Positions 16,135 to 25,371 of a stretch of 64,000 bases of DNA are shown piece after piece; position 1 is the stretch's first letter; every line of letters starts with the position of its first letter. This stretch comes from Mobiluncus sp034180645. Lineage in GTDB: Bacteria; Actinomycetota; Actinomycetes; Actinomycetales; Actinomycetaceae. A program made the translations under genes and the position numbers. The notes under the pieces were generated by a model. The model did not search any database and was not told where the DNA came from. It was given only the letters and a program-made list of their open reading frames with translations. The DNA lies in assembly GCF_034180645.1 (NCBI RefSeq), contig NZ_JAXFNY010000021.1, positions 124,001 through 188,000 of the forward strand, written 5' to 3'.

Positions 16135-16929
16135 CTATTGAAGGGAAATGTCGAGGTCACGTGAGGAAACCATCAAAAGGCGACCGGCGGTAAAGCTGAC
16201 GGTGGCGGCCGAACCGATGATTTCGTTGGAAACCCCGCGGGTGGAGCCCTGCAGCAAGACAAAATCGCTGACGTCATAGCGAGTTCCGGTGATAGTCAGC
16301 CCGCAGACGTCACCGTCAAAAGGAATCAATCCGAAATATTGGTAGTCGTTGCGGGGCACCGTATGGGTTCCCGGACCCACCAGGGACACCATGTTGTAGC
16401 CGTCTATCCAGCGCAGCCGTGCGGGAGTGTGGGCGAATTTCGCCAAAATACCGAGGTTTCCCAAGGTATGATCCAAGCGTCCCCCCAAACCGCCAATGAC
16501 ATCTATGTGCCGGTAGCCGCGAGAATACGCCAAATCGACCGCCGCTTCAGAATCTGTGACTTCCTTGGCAACGGGCAGAATTATCACTTCCACACCATCG
16601 CCGGGAACCGCATCACTAGGGGGGGTGACGGGTACTGCCGCTAAGACTTCCGGGGAGCGGGTACGCCCGTCCGCGAACTCGGCCTGACCTGACGGACGGG
16701 GCGAAGAATCGAAGTCGCCGATGTAGACGTCGGGGACAATCCCCAAAACACGCGCCACGTCTTGCCCCGAATCGCCACAAATTACCAACTCGTAGACCGA
16801 AAAATCCCAGTCGTCAGCGCACAGCGCACGCAGTCCTTGCACCCCTCCGACCACCACCAGGCAGCGCGAATCAGCTGACACAGCGCCATTTTTCGCCGAA
16901 TCGTCGTGGTTTTCGCACATCTTGGTCAT
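16135..16929 (-). CDS. Thiamine pyrophosphokinase
   Basis: Transfers pyrophosphate from ATP to thiamine to give thiamine diphosphate. The 264 residues include ICGDSG, the catalytic IGDFDS near residue 96 and GGLGGRLDHTLGN near 160, all diagnostic of the TPK catalytic domain. The C-terminal half forms the beta-sandwich thiamine-binding domain. An acidic/Pro-rich insertion (about 100-135) makes it longer than the usual 210-220 residues. The start is uncertain between ATG 16929 and ATG 16920; neither has a clear Shine-Dalgarno site. No thiamine riboswitch is visible. Confidence 0.9.
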   Translation of the reverse strand: MTKMCENHDDSAKNGAVSADSRCLVVVGGVQGLRALCADDWDFSVYELVICGDSGQDVARVLGIVPDVYIGDFDSSPRPSGQAEFADGRTRSPEVLAAVPVTPPSDAVPGDGVEVIILPVAKEVTDSEAAVDLAYSRGYRHIDVIGGLGGRLDHTLGNLGILAKFAHTPARLRWIDGYNMVSLVGPGTHTVPRNDYQYFGLIPFDGDVCGLTITGTRYDVSDFVLLQGSTRGVSNEIIGSAATVSFTAGRLLMVSSRDLDISLQ

Positions 16930-17041
16930 GGAGTCATTCTAATCTGGCTCTCGCGAAGCCCGGAAAACATGACAGATGTCATCAAATTTTAGTGATTGCG
17001 CACACTACCGGCTCAAACGCCGGGGAGCAAGACTTAGATAC

Positions 17042-17953
17042 ATGAACACAACTACTACGGCTGCCCTGCAGCTCACTAATCTGCATAAGCACTTCGGGAA
17101 AGTTCACGCGGTGGACGGTATCGAACTTAATGTACCGACTGGTACAGTTATGGCTCTGCTGGGGCCGAACGGCGCGGGGAAAACCACCACCCTGGATATG
17201 GTTCTGGGGCTGAGTGTACCGACCTCCGGGGAAGTGCAGGTTTTGGGAGAAAGCCCGAAAACCGCGATTTCCCGTGGCCAGATTGCCGCAGTCCTGCAAA
17301 CGGGTGGCCTACTCAAAGACATGTATGTCTCCGAAGTCGTCCGCTGGATTGCCGCAGCTTACGGCCGAGACGTTGATACCCCGGAAAACCGCGAGCGGGT
17401 GATACGCGCAGCAAACCTGGAACCAATTCGCAAACGTAAAATCGGGAAATGCTCCGGCGGGGAACAACAGCGGATTAAATTTGCACTGGCTCTGTTGCCT
17501 AACCCGGATCTATTGATACTCGACGAACCGACCGCGGGGATGGACGCCAACGCGCGCCACGACTTTTGGGAAGTGATGCACCGTCAGGCACAAAACGGCA
17601 AAACCATTGTCTTTGCCACCCACTACCTCCAAGAGGCCTCGGATTATGCCGACCGCATCGTGGTGATGAATCACGGAACAATCATCGCGGACGCCAGCCC
17701 GGCAGAAATTACTGCCCAGCGAACGCGCAACGTGTCTTTCCAGGTTGACCCCTCGCACCTCAACGCGCTTGCCGCTCAGATACAGGAACACTGGCCCCAA
17801 GAATCTGTGAAAATCAAAGACGACAAAATGTACCTTTCGGTACAGAAATCGGATGATTTCGCACGTTTCATTCTTTCTCAACCCGGTGTGAGCCACTTGG
17901 AAATCGTCCCTCCCTCTATGGAGGACACTTTCTTTACCCTGACCAGCAACTAA
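17042..17953 (+). CDS. ABC-2 exporter ATP-binding protein
   Basis: A 303-residue single-domain ATPase of the drug/lipid export type. It has Walker A GPNGAGKTT near residue 42, Q-loop AVLQTGGLL, signature CSGGEQQRI near 138, Walker B LLILDEPTAGMD and the H-loop in FATHYLQEA. The C-terminal 90 residues form the usual accessory domain. ATG 17042 is chosen because homology begins at once (LTNLHKHFG). It is first in a four-gene operon with a permease, histidine kinase and response regulator, an arrangement typical of antimicrobial- or envelope-stress-responsive exporters. Confidence 0.92.
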   Translation: MNTTTTAALQLTNLHKHFGKVHAVDGIELNVPTGTVMALLGPNGAGKTTTLDMVLGLSVPTSGEVQVLGESPKTAISRGQIAAVLQTGGLLKDMYVSEVVRWIAAAYGRDVDTPENRERVIRAANLEPIRKRKIGKCSGGEQQRIKFALALLPNPDLLILDEPTAGMDANARHDFWEVMHRQAQNGKTIVFATHYLQEASDYADRIVVMNHGTIIADASPAEITAQRTRNVSFQVDPSHLNALAAQIQEHWPQESVKIKDDKMYLSVQKSDDFARFILSQPGVSHLEIVPPSMEDTFFTLTSN

Positions 17954-17965
17954 GGAAACCTCATC

Positions 17966-18730
17966 ATGAACACGAAAATATTTGCTCTGGATTTAAAGCG
18001 AATTCTGCGCTCGCCCGAAGTACCCATGTTCGTCATCGGACTTCCGGTAGTGATTTACCTGATTTTTGGAGTCGCCGCGACCTATGCCAAGGAAATGGTC
18101 GCCGACACGACTGCCAATTGGGCCTGGGTCATTATGGTCAATATCGCCGCCTACGGAGCCATTATCTCCACCGCCAGTTTTGCCGCTGGCACCTCCGTGG
18201 AAAAGATCCAAGGCTGGGGACGGCAAATCGCGTTGACTCCCCTGAGTAACGGGAGGTACCTGGGCACAAAAATCGCCTTGGGAGCGCTGCTGGCAGCTTT
18301 GCCGGTAACGGTCATCTTCTTGCTGGGTGGCCTGACTCAAGCCAAGGCTGAGCCCTCTGCCTGGGTTATCTCTGTCTTGGTGATTCTGGGTGGGTCGCTC
18401 ACTTTCACCCTCTACGGTCTGGCTTTCGGGCTGCTGCTGCATTCTGATACGGCCGTCTCTATCGCCTCGGGTCTGACCACCCTATTTGGTTTCGGCGCGA
18501 ATCTGTTTATGCCCCTGGGCGGTTGGCTGCTGGATTTCGCGAAATTCATGCCGGGCTACGGTTACGGAATCCTCGCCAGATACGCCGCCACTAACGGAAA
18601 TCAGATTACGATGGACGGAAAGCCGTACACCGAGAACCTAGGAATTGGCATCGTGAACTTTGTAGTGTGGATCTTGATTTTTGCTCTCCTGGCACTGTGG
18701 GGCTATCAACGTTCACGGAGGCACGCATGA
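17966..18730 (+). CDS. ABC-2 type exporter permease
   Basis: A 254-residue membrane protein with six predicted spans, matching ABC-2 permeases. A hydrophilic start (FALDLKRILRSPEVPMFVIG) is followed by helices and the family-typical loop around residues 88-100 (GWGRQIALTPLSNGRYLGTK), which contacts the ATPase. It begins 12 bases after the ATPase stop and its TGA overlaps the kinase ATG. The substrate is unknown. Confidence 0.9.
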   Translation: MNTKIFALDLKRILRSPEVPMFVIGLPVVIYLIFGVAATYAKEMVADTTANWAWVIMVNIAAYGAIISTASFAAGTSVEKIQGWGRQIALTPLSNGRYLGTKIALGALLAALPVTVIFLLGGLTQAKAEPSAWVISVLVILGGSLTFTLYGLAFGLLLHSDTAVSIASGLTTLFGFGANLFMPLGGWLLDFAKFMPGYGYGILARYAATNGNQITMDGKPYTENLGIGIVNFVVWILIFALLALWGYQRSRRHA

Positions 18731-19941
18731 ACCCGAAATCTTTCCACGACCTCACGGCAGAAAGCCGCGATCTCGCCAGTTCGCCCTCCAAGCCCGACAT
18801 GATCGTGGGCACCTTCATGAGCCTCGTATGGCTGGGGTTCCTGTACTTTCCAATTAGTCAGGCACTGACCTTACCCCTGGGATCGAGGGTTGCGTCTCTG
18901 ATATTGACCGCCACATTCGCACTGGCTTACGTCACCGCCTTTATCCTCGCGTGGCGTAAACCAATCATGGGAGAACGTAACTTCCGCTACTTCGACGGTC
19001 GGCACCGCCTACGCAAAAGCGACGCCGTAGCCTTTGCAGTAATCGTGACGATTACGTTGCTGCAGATGGCGGTGTTGGGACCGCTGGCATCCCTGGCTTT
19101 CCTGCCGTTCATCGCCGCTGCCGCGCCTTTCACACTGCCACAAGCGGCTGGCTACATTGCCGGGGCCCTGACGGTTTTAGCCTCTTTCCTCATTCCCAGT
19201 TTTGTACCGAATGGTCAAGAATACTTTGGCTTCGCCATCACCACCTCAGCGGTGTTTATGTTCGTGGCGGGAACGACTTTCTTTATCGGTTCCAGTATCG
19301 AAAGCCAGCGCCAGGTCGGCACGCAAGCTATTTTGGAAGAACGCGAACGCGTGGCTCGTGACGTACACGATGTCCTGGGTCACACCCTTACGGTCATTGC
19401 CCTCAAGTCCGAACTAGCCGGAAAACTGCTGGAACGTGACCCCGGGCGTGCCCAGGCGGAACTGCGCGAGATTACCCACTTGGCGCGGGAATCAATCGAG
19501 GAGGTTAGGCAAACTGTGGCGGGGCTCAAAGTACAAAGTTTGTTCGAAGAAATCACCGCCGCGTCTCAGGCACTAGAGAGTGCCGGTATCGACTTGCAGC
19601 GGGAAGGCAACGCCTGGAAAGACCTCGACTCCATCCCCGCTGTGAACCAAGCAGTTTTCGCTTGGGTGATTAGGGAGGCAACCACCAATATCATCCGTCA
19701 CGCGGCGGCTCGCCGAGCCACTATCAAGTTAGACCGGAGCAGCCTGACTATCACCGATAATGGGGTGGGGATTTCACCAGAGGCCGCCGGACACGGTCTG
19801 GAGGGTCTCAAGGCTCGCGTGGAGCAGGTCGGGGGAACCCTCAGTATTGTCGGGAAACGCGGGGTCGCGAGCACCGAGAGCGCCGCTAACGAACGGCAAA
19901 ACGCCCTTGAGACCGGCACCGTAGTGGAGGTAAAGCTGTGA
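18727..19941 (+). CDS. Sensor histidine kinase (DesK/LiaS-like)
   Basis: A 404-residue membrane kinase of the HisKA_3 family. The N-terminal half has about five or six membrane spans with very short loops, so it probably senses through the membrane or through the neighbouring permease. The phosphoacceptor region is ERVARDVHDVLGHTLTVIALK, with His near residue 218. The ATPase region has REATTNIIRHA (N box) and DNGVGI (G1 box). ATG 18727 overlaps the permease stop (ATGA), and its own stop overlaps the regulator start (GTGA). This is a four-gene coupled operon. Confidence 0.9.
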   Translation: MNPKSFHDLTAESRDLASSPSKPDMIVGTFMSLVWLGFLYFPISQALTLPLGSRVASLILTATFALAYVTAFILAWRKPIMGERNFRYFDGRHRLRKSDAVAFAVIVTITLLQMAVLGPLASLAFLPFIAAAAPFTLPQAAGYIAGALTVLASFLIPSFVPNGQEYFGFAITTSAVFMFVAGTTFFIGSSIESQRQVGTQAILEERERVARDVHDVLGHTLTVIALKSELAGKLLERDPGRAQAELREITHLARESIEEVRQTVAGLKVQSLFEEITAASQALESAGIDLQREGNAWKDLDSIPAVNQAVFAWVIREATTNIIRHAAARRATIKLDRSSLTITDNGVGISPEAAGHGLEGLKARVEQVGGTLSIVGKRGVASTESAANERQNALETGTVVEVKL

Positions 19942-20543
19942 TTAGCGTAGTACTGGCCGATGATCAAGCGCTGGTGCGCGGAGCAATTGCGGCACTGCTG
20001 GAACTCGAAGGCGATATTGAGGTTGTCGCCCAGGCCAGCAATGGTCTCGAACTCCTCGATGCTGTCCAAACCCACCACCCCCAGGTTGCGGTGGTAGACA
20101 TCGAAATGCCCGACCTTGACGGAATCGCCGCCACCAAAGCCATCACCGAGACCACCGCCGACACTAAGACGCTGATTTTGACGACTTTTGGGCGTCCCGG
20201 CTACTTGAAACGCGCTCTGAGCGCCGGCGCCAAAGGCTTTATGGTCAAGGAAACTCCCGCCGAAGAACTCGCCGCCGCAATACGAACTATCGCCGCCGGA
20301 GGCACGGCTGTGGACCAAAAACTGGCCACCGAATCCCTTTTCGAGGGTGATAACCCGCTGACAGAACGCGAGATTGAAGTCCTGAAAAACGCCGAAAAAG
20401 GCTTGAAAGTCCAAGAAATCGCGGCCCGGGTGTATCTCTCACCCGGTACGGTACGCAACTACCTCTCAAGTGCGATCAGCAAAACCCACGCGGACACCTC
20501 GGCGGGCGCAGCTCGAGAAGCCCGTGAACTCGGATGGCTCTAG
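19938..20543 (+). CDS. LuxR/NarL-family response regulator
   Basis: A 201-residue response regulator. The receiver domain has DDQ (residues 8-10), phosphoacceptor Asp in VVDIEMPDLDG near residue 54, Thr in LTTF and Lys in MVKE near 104. The C-terminal HTH is LTEREIEVLKNAEKGLKVQEIAARVYLSPGTV (about 140-172). GTG at 19938 overlaps the kinase stop. It is expected to act as cognate regulator of the kinase and to control this operon's own promoter; no binding site could be defined by eye. Confidence 0.92.
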   Translation: MISVVLADDQALVRGAIAALLELEGDIEVVAQASNGLELLDAVQTHHPQVAVVDIEMPDLDGIAATKAITETTADTKTLILTTFGRPGYLKRALSAGAKGFMVKETPAEELAAAIRTIAAGGTAVDQKLATESLFEGDNPLTEREIEVLKNAEKGLKVQEIAARVYLSPGTVRNYLSSAISKTHADTSAGAAREARELGWL

Positions 20544-20568
20544 GTCTTATCAACCGGGGTAAAGCGCG

Positions 20569-21546
20569 TTACTGTTGCGCCGGGGTTGTGGGTAGGGTGT
20601 GCGAACGCGGCGGTACCGCGGCCGTCTGCTGTTGATCCGCGGCACGAGTGGCGGTGAACAGCGAGTTGCGCAGCTCCTCCATCGCGTTATTGACCCCACC
20701 GGGGTTGGACGGCAGCATTAGCGTCTGAGTGTTAGAGGCTTTCGCGACTTCCTGCAACGTATCGAAATACTGGGTCAACAGCAGCATCTCTTGGGCTTCT
20801 GAACCAATCCCGGCATCACGCAGCGCCTCATACTGGCTGACCAGCCCGTCCACGATAGCCTTGCGCTGAGCGGCGATACCTTCACCTTGCAGGCGCTTGT
20901 ATTCCGCATCAGCCTCAGCCTGTTTCACAATCTTGATTTTTTCGGCTTCCGCTAGGGAAACCGCTGCCTCGCGTTCCCGCTGGGCGGCATTGATAGAGTT
21001 CATTGACGCGCGCACCGTCGGATCCGGGTTGATATCTGTCACCAGGGTGTTGATGATGGCGAAACCGTAAGCGTTCATGGCCGCGGCCAGAGTCGTTTCG
21101 ACATCTTGGGCGATTTGGTCTTTCGAAGAGAACGCCTCATCCAAGTCCAGTTTGGCCAGGGAGGTACGCACCCGGTCGTAAACGTAGGACTGAATCTGAC
21201 GTTCTGGATTGGCCAGGCGATAGTAGGAATCAACCACGTTTTGAACCTGGTACTGCACCGAGACCGGAATCGTGACGAACACGTTGTCCTTGGTCTTGGT
21301 TTCCACTACGGAATCCAGCTGCATGATACGCAGCGGAACCTTTTTCGCAATCTGATCCACGAACGGAATCTTTACCCGCAGACCGGGCAGAGCGACCTTG
21401 TGAAACTTACCGAAACGCTCAATCACGTAGTTGGTCTGTTGCTTCACCACGAAGAACATCCCGCCCGCGATGAGCAACACTAGGATAATGAGGGCGATAA
21501 TTGACATCCCAAAAAGACCCCCGACAAAAGCCAAAAATGCTTCCAT
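20569..21546 (-). CDS. SPFH/band 7 domain protein (stomatin-like)
   Basis: A 325-residue membrane scaffold protein. It has one N-terminal membrane span (about residues 12-35), then the SPFH domain (VVKQQTNYVIERFGKFHKVALPGLRVKIPFVD and on to about 210), a charged coiled-coil region (AQREREAAVSLAEAEKIKIVKQAEADAE) and a Gln/Ala/Pro-rich tail. It resembles the QmcA/stomatin group, often linked to membrane microdomains and proteases. The usual NfeD partner is not adjacent. ATG 21546 follows GAAAGGG at eight bases and is preferred over an upstream TTG. Confidence 0.88.
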   Translation of the reverse strand: MEAFLAFVGGLFGMSIIALIILVLLIAGGMFFVVKQQTNYVIERFGKFHKVALPGLRVKIPFVDQIAKKVPLRIMQLDSVVETKTKDNVFVTIPVSVQYQVQNVVDSYYRLANPERQIQSYVYDRVRTSLAKLDLDEAFSSKDQIAQDVETTLAAAMNAYGFAIINTLVTDINPDPTVRASMNSINAAQREREAAVSLAEAEKIKIVKQAEADAEYKRLQGEGIAAQRKAIVDGLVSQYEALRDAGIGSEAQEMLLLTQYFDTLQEVAKASNTQTLMLPSNPGGVNNAMEELRNSLFTATRAADQQQTAAVPPRSHTLPTTPAQQ

Positions 21547-21599
21547 TTTCAAACCCTTTCAATCAACAAAAACCTAACCTTACAACCAACTTTAGCGCC

Positions 21600-23012
21600 T
21601 CACTTGCGTGATGGAAACTCGAAAATCCTGGTACCGACCCAGAATTGGACGAACATCATCACCACCATCAAACCAATCGTGGCAGCGAATGCCCAGGGTC
21701 CCAAAAAGAGGGTCGTGGCGTAGGTAATTCCGCCGTACGCCACCAGCGCGGCAGCCGCGAGGGTGTCAGCCACGTTCAGAGCTGCGGAGACTTCGCCGTG
21801 GCGTTGGGGCGGGGTCAGGGAGAGGGCGTGGACAGTGGCTAGCGGAAAGATGAGGCCTTGACCCGAACCAGCGATGGCCCATCCCACCAGCACAAACCAG
21901 GGGCTGAAACCGGGCACGACCGCCAGGAGTACCACCAGGGTGCCCGTAATCTGGATGATGGGACCGATGATAATCAACCAACGGCGGTGCGCTGGATTCA
22001 CAATTCGGCCCTGAATCCACGAGCTGAAAGCCCAGGTCATTGACGAAACTGTCATGGACAGGCCGGCCATGGTGGGACCCCAACCGTGAATTTCTTTCAG
22101 TAGGAGAGGCAGGTAGAGATCTACGGTGACGAAAGTACCGTTCAACAGTCCGCGCATCGCCACGGTGGCGGGGACGCCGCGCACCGCCCGGAAAGTACCG
22201 GGAGGAAGGATAGGACGAGCCGCAAAGAACAGTGCCAAGGTCAGGACTAAGGCAGCAATAATGAGTACCAGAGAGACCGTTTCACGTTCCACCCCGGAGA
22301 TGACTTGCAGGGCGCCAATCAAGATGCCGCTAAAGATGGAACCCCAAAGCAGGCGTGGCGAGGGACGGAACGGCACCGGGTCATGCAGCGGAGGAAATTG
22401 GCGAAATTTTGGCCACACTACCGGAAAAAACACCAGAAATAGGATTGGGCAAATTCCGAAAACGAAACGCCAATGCACATAGTCCACCAGGAATCCCGCC
22501 ACCAGCGGGCCCACCAGGGAAGGCACCACCCAGGCGATAGCAAAGACCGCAAAAAAAGCCGGCTGCTTGTGCGGTAAGACGTAGGATCCCACCATCACAT
22601 AGAGGGGCACAATCAGCAGACCGCCGCCCAGACCCTGAATCGCGCGTCCCACCACGACAAACCAAATGTTGGGGGCGAAACTCGCCACCAGCAGTCCCCC
22701 GGTGAAAGCCACTATGCCCGTGTAAATTACCGGTTTCGGGCCTTTAGTATCGACCCAAGCCCCGGCTAGGGCGGTGGTGATCAACTGGGTGGACATGGAG
22801 ATTCCGGCCGCCAGCGCGAACAGATTTTTACCGTCCAGGCGGTCCACGATGAAAGGCATGGCTGTGTTTACCGCGATTGCTTCAAAAGCAACCAAGGTAA
22901 TCATCCCAGTAGCGATGATTTTAAACCAGGCCGCTAGGTAACCGCTGAGATAGTTATTTCCCTTGTCCTCAGCTGACTTCTGGTTGCGTCCCGATGCTTC
23001 CACGCTGTCCAC
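21600..23012 (-). CDS. MFS transporter (DHA2/EmrB-like)
   Basis: A membrane protein of about 470 residues with roughly 12-14 spans. The region VAFEAIAVNTAMPFIVDRL at the first helix is the motif of drug:proton antiporters, and GRAIQGLGGGLLIVP matches the conserved helix-4 motif. The substrate is unknown. I prefer the GTG at 23012, about 10 bases after GAGGGAG, because an upstream extension to 23090 would start inside the lipase terminator. It reads in the same direction as the lipase but is separated from it by that terminator. Confidence 0.85.
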   Translation of the reverse strand: MDSVEASGRNQKSAEDKGNNYLSGYLAAWFKIIATGMITLVAFEAIAVNTAMPFIVDRLDGKNLFALAAGISMSTQLITTALAGAWVDTKGPKPVIYTGIVAFTGGLLVASFAPNIWFVVVGRAIQGLGGGLLIVPLYVMVGSYVLPHKQPAFFAVFAIAWVVPSLVGPLVAGFLVDYVHWRFVFGICPILFLVFFPVVWPKFRQFPPLHDPVPFRPSPRLLWGSIFSGILIGALQVISGVERETVSLVLIIAALVLTLALFFAARPILPPGTFRAVRGVPATVAMRGLLNGTFVTVDLYLPLLLKEIHGWGPTMAGLSMTVSSMTWAFSSWIQGRIVNPAHRRWLIIIGPIIQITGTLVVLLAVVPGFSPWFVLVGWAIAGSGQGLIFPLATVHALSLTPPQRHGEVSAALNVADTLAAAALVAYGGITYATTLFLGPWAFAATIGLMVVMMFVQFWVGTRIFEFPSRK

Positions 23013-23035
23013 GGATTTATTCACTCCCTCATCAC

Positions 23036-23083
23036 TCAAAAAGTCTCCCTGCCGGAACCCTAGGTTAAGGCTCCGACAGGGAG
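23036..23083 (-). terminator. Terminator after the secreted lipase gene
   Basis: Inverted repeat of 12 base pairs with one mismatch (23045-23056 with 23072-23083). On the minus strand it is followed by ACTTTTTG. It lies about 30 bases after the lipase stop and before the MFS start. Confidence 0.75.
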
Positions 23084-23111
23084 TTGGCAAAAAATATTCG
23101 GTCTCCCCAGA

Positions 23112-24173
23112 TTACAAATCAGAAGCCTGCAAGTAAGGCTGATAGCGGTGGCATTGCACCGGAATCTGCCAGGACAAACGATCCTCTTGCAGTTCTTGCA
23201 GCACAAGCTGCAGCGCCACATCACTATAGGTCATGTTTTGGTGTCGATGCGCATCCGCCGGGCACACGTCTTGGAGTACCACGTTATTGACGTTGCTGCC
23301 TTCCAAGAATTCGCTGGTGTAGGGGGTGACGACCGTGTCTAACTTGGTGGTAATCACGGTGTAGTCGATGTTCGGGTAAACTTCAATACCATCGTTGAGC
23401 TGGTTAAAGAACTCCGAACCAACCAGCTGCTGCATTAAACCGGTCTGGTTGGAGCTGTGGAACACTTTGTCGTCAAGGGTCGGAATTTCCTGGCGCAGCC
23501 AGTTAACTAGGTTCAGCATTCCTCCCAAGGTCGTGCCGTGGTTGTTCGGGGTCAGGCCAATGAGCTGGTCGACTTTCTGATCCCCGCCGTACCACTTGAT
23601 GTACGCCCGCGGCAGCGCTCCACCGCCTTGGGAATGGCCCACCAAGTCAACCTTTGTGGCGCCGGTAGCCGCCAAGACTCGATCCACAAAACCGGCCATA
23701 AACGCTGCGCTTTGCTTAATGTCGCCGCTGAAGGCTTTTGAATCGCTGATGACGGTTTCGCCCTTAGCGTTCTTTGAGGTCGCAGGGTTGTAGTTAAACG
23801 TAAATACGCAGTAACCTGCCTGTTTCAAGCGTGGAGACATGTAGGACCAGGCTCCGAAAGCATCATTGCTGGTACCCGGAATTAAGATGACCGGTTCCGT
23901 GCCCGGGGCCGGCCGGCAGTTGAAATCATTAGCGCCCAAAGGCGTCATCCCCGGATGCAAAGCGGCCTGGCTCAAACCCACCATTGCCGTGTGGTAATCA
24001 GGGCCATATCCATTGGCGGGGATTCCTCCCGGGGAACTTGGGGCTTCAATGCCACCAATATTGTCAATAGTGGGATCCGCAGGAGCCGGAAGAGCCAGAG
24101 CCGCATTGGCGCTCAGACCCAACCCTAGAAATGCTGCCCCAGCTGCCGCCGCGATACGAGTTAGCTTCTTCAA
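23112..24173 (-). CDS. Secreted lipase (lipase class 2-like)
   Basis: A 353-residue exported alpha/beta hydrolase. I chose the TTG at 24173 because AAGGAGA precedes it and the product then starts with a clean signal peptide (MKKLTRIAAAAGAAFLGLGLS, cleavage after ANAALA, about residue 27). The nucleophile motif is GHSQGG near residue 190, preceded by the family-typical VILIPGTSNDAFGAWSYM and FNYNPAT. The catalytic His is probably in the C-terminal PADAHRHQNM. It resembles extracellular triacylglycerol lipases/esterases of actinobacteria. A terminator follows. Confidence 0.85.
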   Translation of the reverse strand: MKKLTRIAAAAGAAFLGLGLSANAALALPAPADPTIDNIGGIEAPSSPGGIPANGYGPDYHTAMVGLSQAALHPGMTPLGANDFNCRPAPGTEPVILIPGTSNDAFGAWSYMSPRLKQAGYCVFTFNYNPATSKNAKGETVISDSKAFSGDIKQSAAFMAGFVDRVLAATGATKVDLVGHSQGGGALPRAYIKWYGGDQKVDQLIGLTPNNHGTTLGGMLNLVNWLRQEIPTLDDKVFHSSNQTGLMQQLVGSEFFNQLNDGIEVYPNIDYTVITTKLDTVVTPYTSEFLEGSNVNNVVLQDVCPADAHRHQNMTYSDVALQLVLQELQEDRLSWQIPVQCHRYQPYLQASDL

Positions 24174-24290
24174 CTCAGTCTCCTTCTTGGTTTGGATTGT
24201 CACAAGCTTCCAGGGGCTGTTTTTCGTGCTGAGGCTGTTGTCTGCCACGCCTACTCCATCAGTTCCTTGAATAAATCCTAAAAGGATTCT

Positions 24291-24324
24291 GAAAGAAAAA
24301 CAACTGTTTGTCCCTGACAAACAG
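24291..24324 (-). terminator. Terminator after the gene at 24399-25211
   Basis: Perfect nine-base-pair stem CTGTTTGTC/GACAAACAG with a three-base loop (24304-24324). On the minus strand it is followed by TTGTTTTTCTTTC. It ends the transcript of the hypothetical gene and insulates the lipase. Confidence 0.8.
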
Positions 24325-24398
24325 GGGATGTTTTTCCTAGTCAGGGCCGTTTCAAAAGCACGGCGGGGAGGTTTTACACCGCCTCGCGCCTCACGCAC

Positions 24399-25211
24399 TC
24401 ACTTTCCGCCGTCGTGGGTGGGTTTCCAGTGAGAACCGACCGTCCGGGTGTCCCCCGTGACAATGGTCAGGTCGTTGCGAATGTTAGAACCGGTTAGCAT
24501 ACCGCGGGCAACCGGGATGAGTTTATGCGCCACCGCGATCCGCACCAGGGGCACAATTAGCTCTGCCGCGTGAAGGGGGACTCGTCCGATATACGTTTTC
24601 TTGTCGAGATAGGCGCCCAAGCCACCGTCGTCCTCCTGCATCCACAGAGCCACCGGCACCGTCTTGCCAGTGGAAATATAGGGATGGAGAGGAGCAATGT
24701 GATTATCGTAATCCTCCAAAGGGATTTCTTCCCCAGGAGGCAAAATTGTAAAGGCTTTTCTCGGGAACAAATTGACCGGACCCACCCCGCCGACAGGGGG
24801 TAAACTCAAGGTCACGCGGTTTGCCAACCTAGATTTGGTGCGTTGCGCCCACAGGTGGCAAGGCACTACTAGATTGAGTTCTTGGGCATCCAAACCATTG
24901 AGTTCCACCACATATTTGCCGGCGGTAGCGTGATCCAAATAGCCCACGAAGTGGCCTTGCACCCACACGCAGACCGCCGCGTAATCATCAGGATTGTTGC
25001 GGTCACGCACCAAGTAAGCCCAGTCATCTATTTCCGCGCCATGAATATCGTCCACGTTGTGTCCGGCAAACAGCGCCGCAAAATCATCTTGTAGCTCGAG
25101 CGAATCCTCAACGGTGGCAAACGTAGAAGGCGCTTCCCACCCGGCAAAACTTTTAAGGTAGGGGCGAACCGGACCGCTGGTATCGGGTCTACCCTTAGAA
25201 AACAACCCCAC
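24399..25211 (-). CDS. Conserved-looking protein of unknown function
   Basis: A 270-residue soluble protein with no signal peptide or membrane span. I do not recognise a family. The part VWVQGHFVGYLDHATAGKY near residue 85 has some resemblance to small beta-rich domains found in nucleic-acid-associated proteins, but this is too weak to claim. GTG 25211 follows AAAGGGGAA. Its own terminator follows, so it is a single-gene unit. Confidence 0.6.
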   Translation of the reverse strand: MGLFSKGRPDTSGPVRPYLKSFAGWEAPSTFATVEDSLELQDDFAALFAGHNVDDIHGAEIDDWAYLVRDRNNPDDYAAVCVWVQGHFVGYLDHATAGKYVVELNGLDAQELNLVVPCHLWAQRTKSRLANRVTLSLPPVGGVGPVNLFPRKAFTILPPGEEIPLEDYDNHIAPLHPYISTGKTVPVALWMQEDDGGLGAYLDKKTYIGRVPLHAAELIVPLVRIAVAHKLIPVARGMLTGSNIRNDLTIVTGDTRTVGSHWKPTHDGGK

Positions 25212-25371
25212 GCCGTTCCCCTTTCACGAGTTTTACCTGCACTCTTTACATTCTCAGGCGACAAAACTATTTTCAAGCATAGCCAAAATCGTTGACCGAT
25301 AAGTCCGGTTGGTCGCTTTCCAACGGTTTTTTTGAGAATTCAACAGGGAAATCGCCAGCCTCGTGGTGCAC

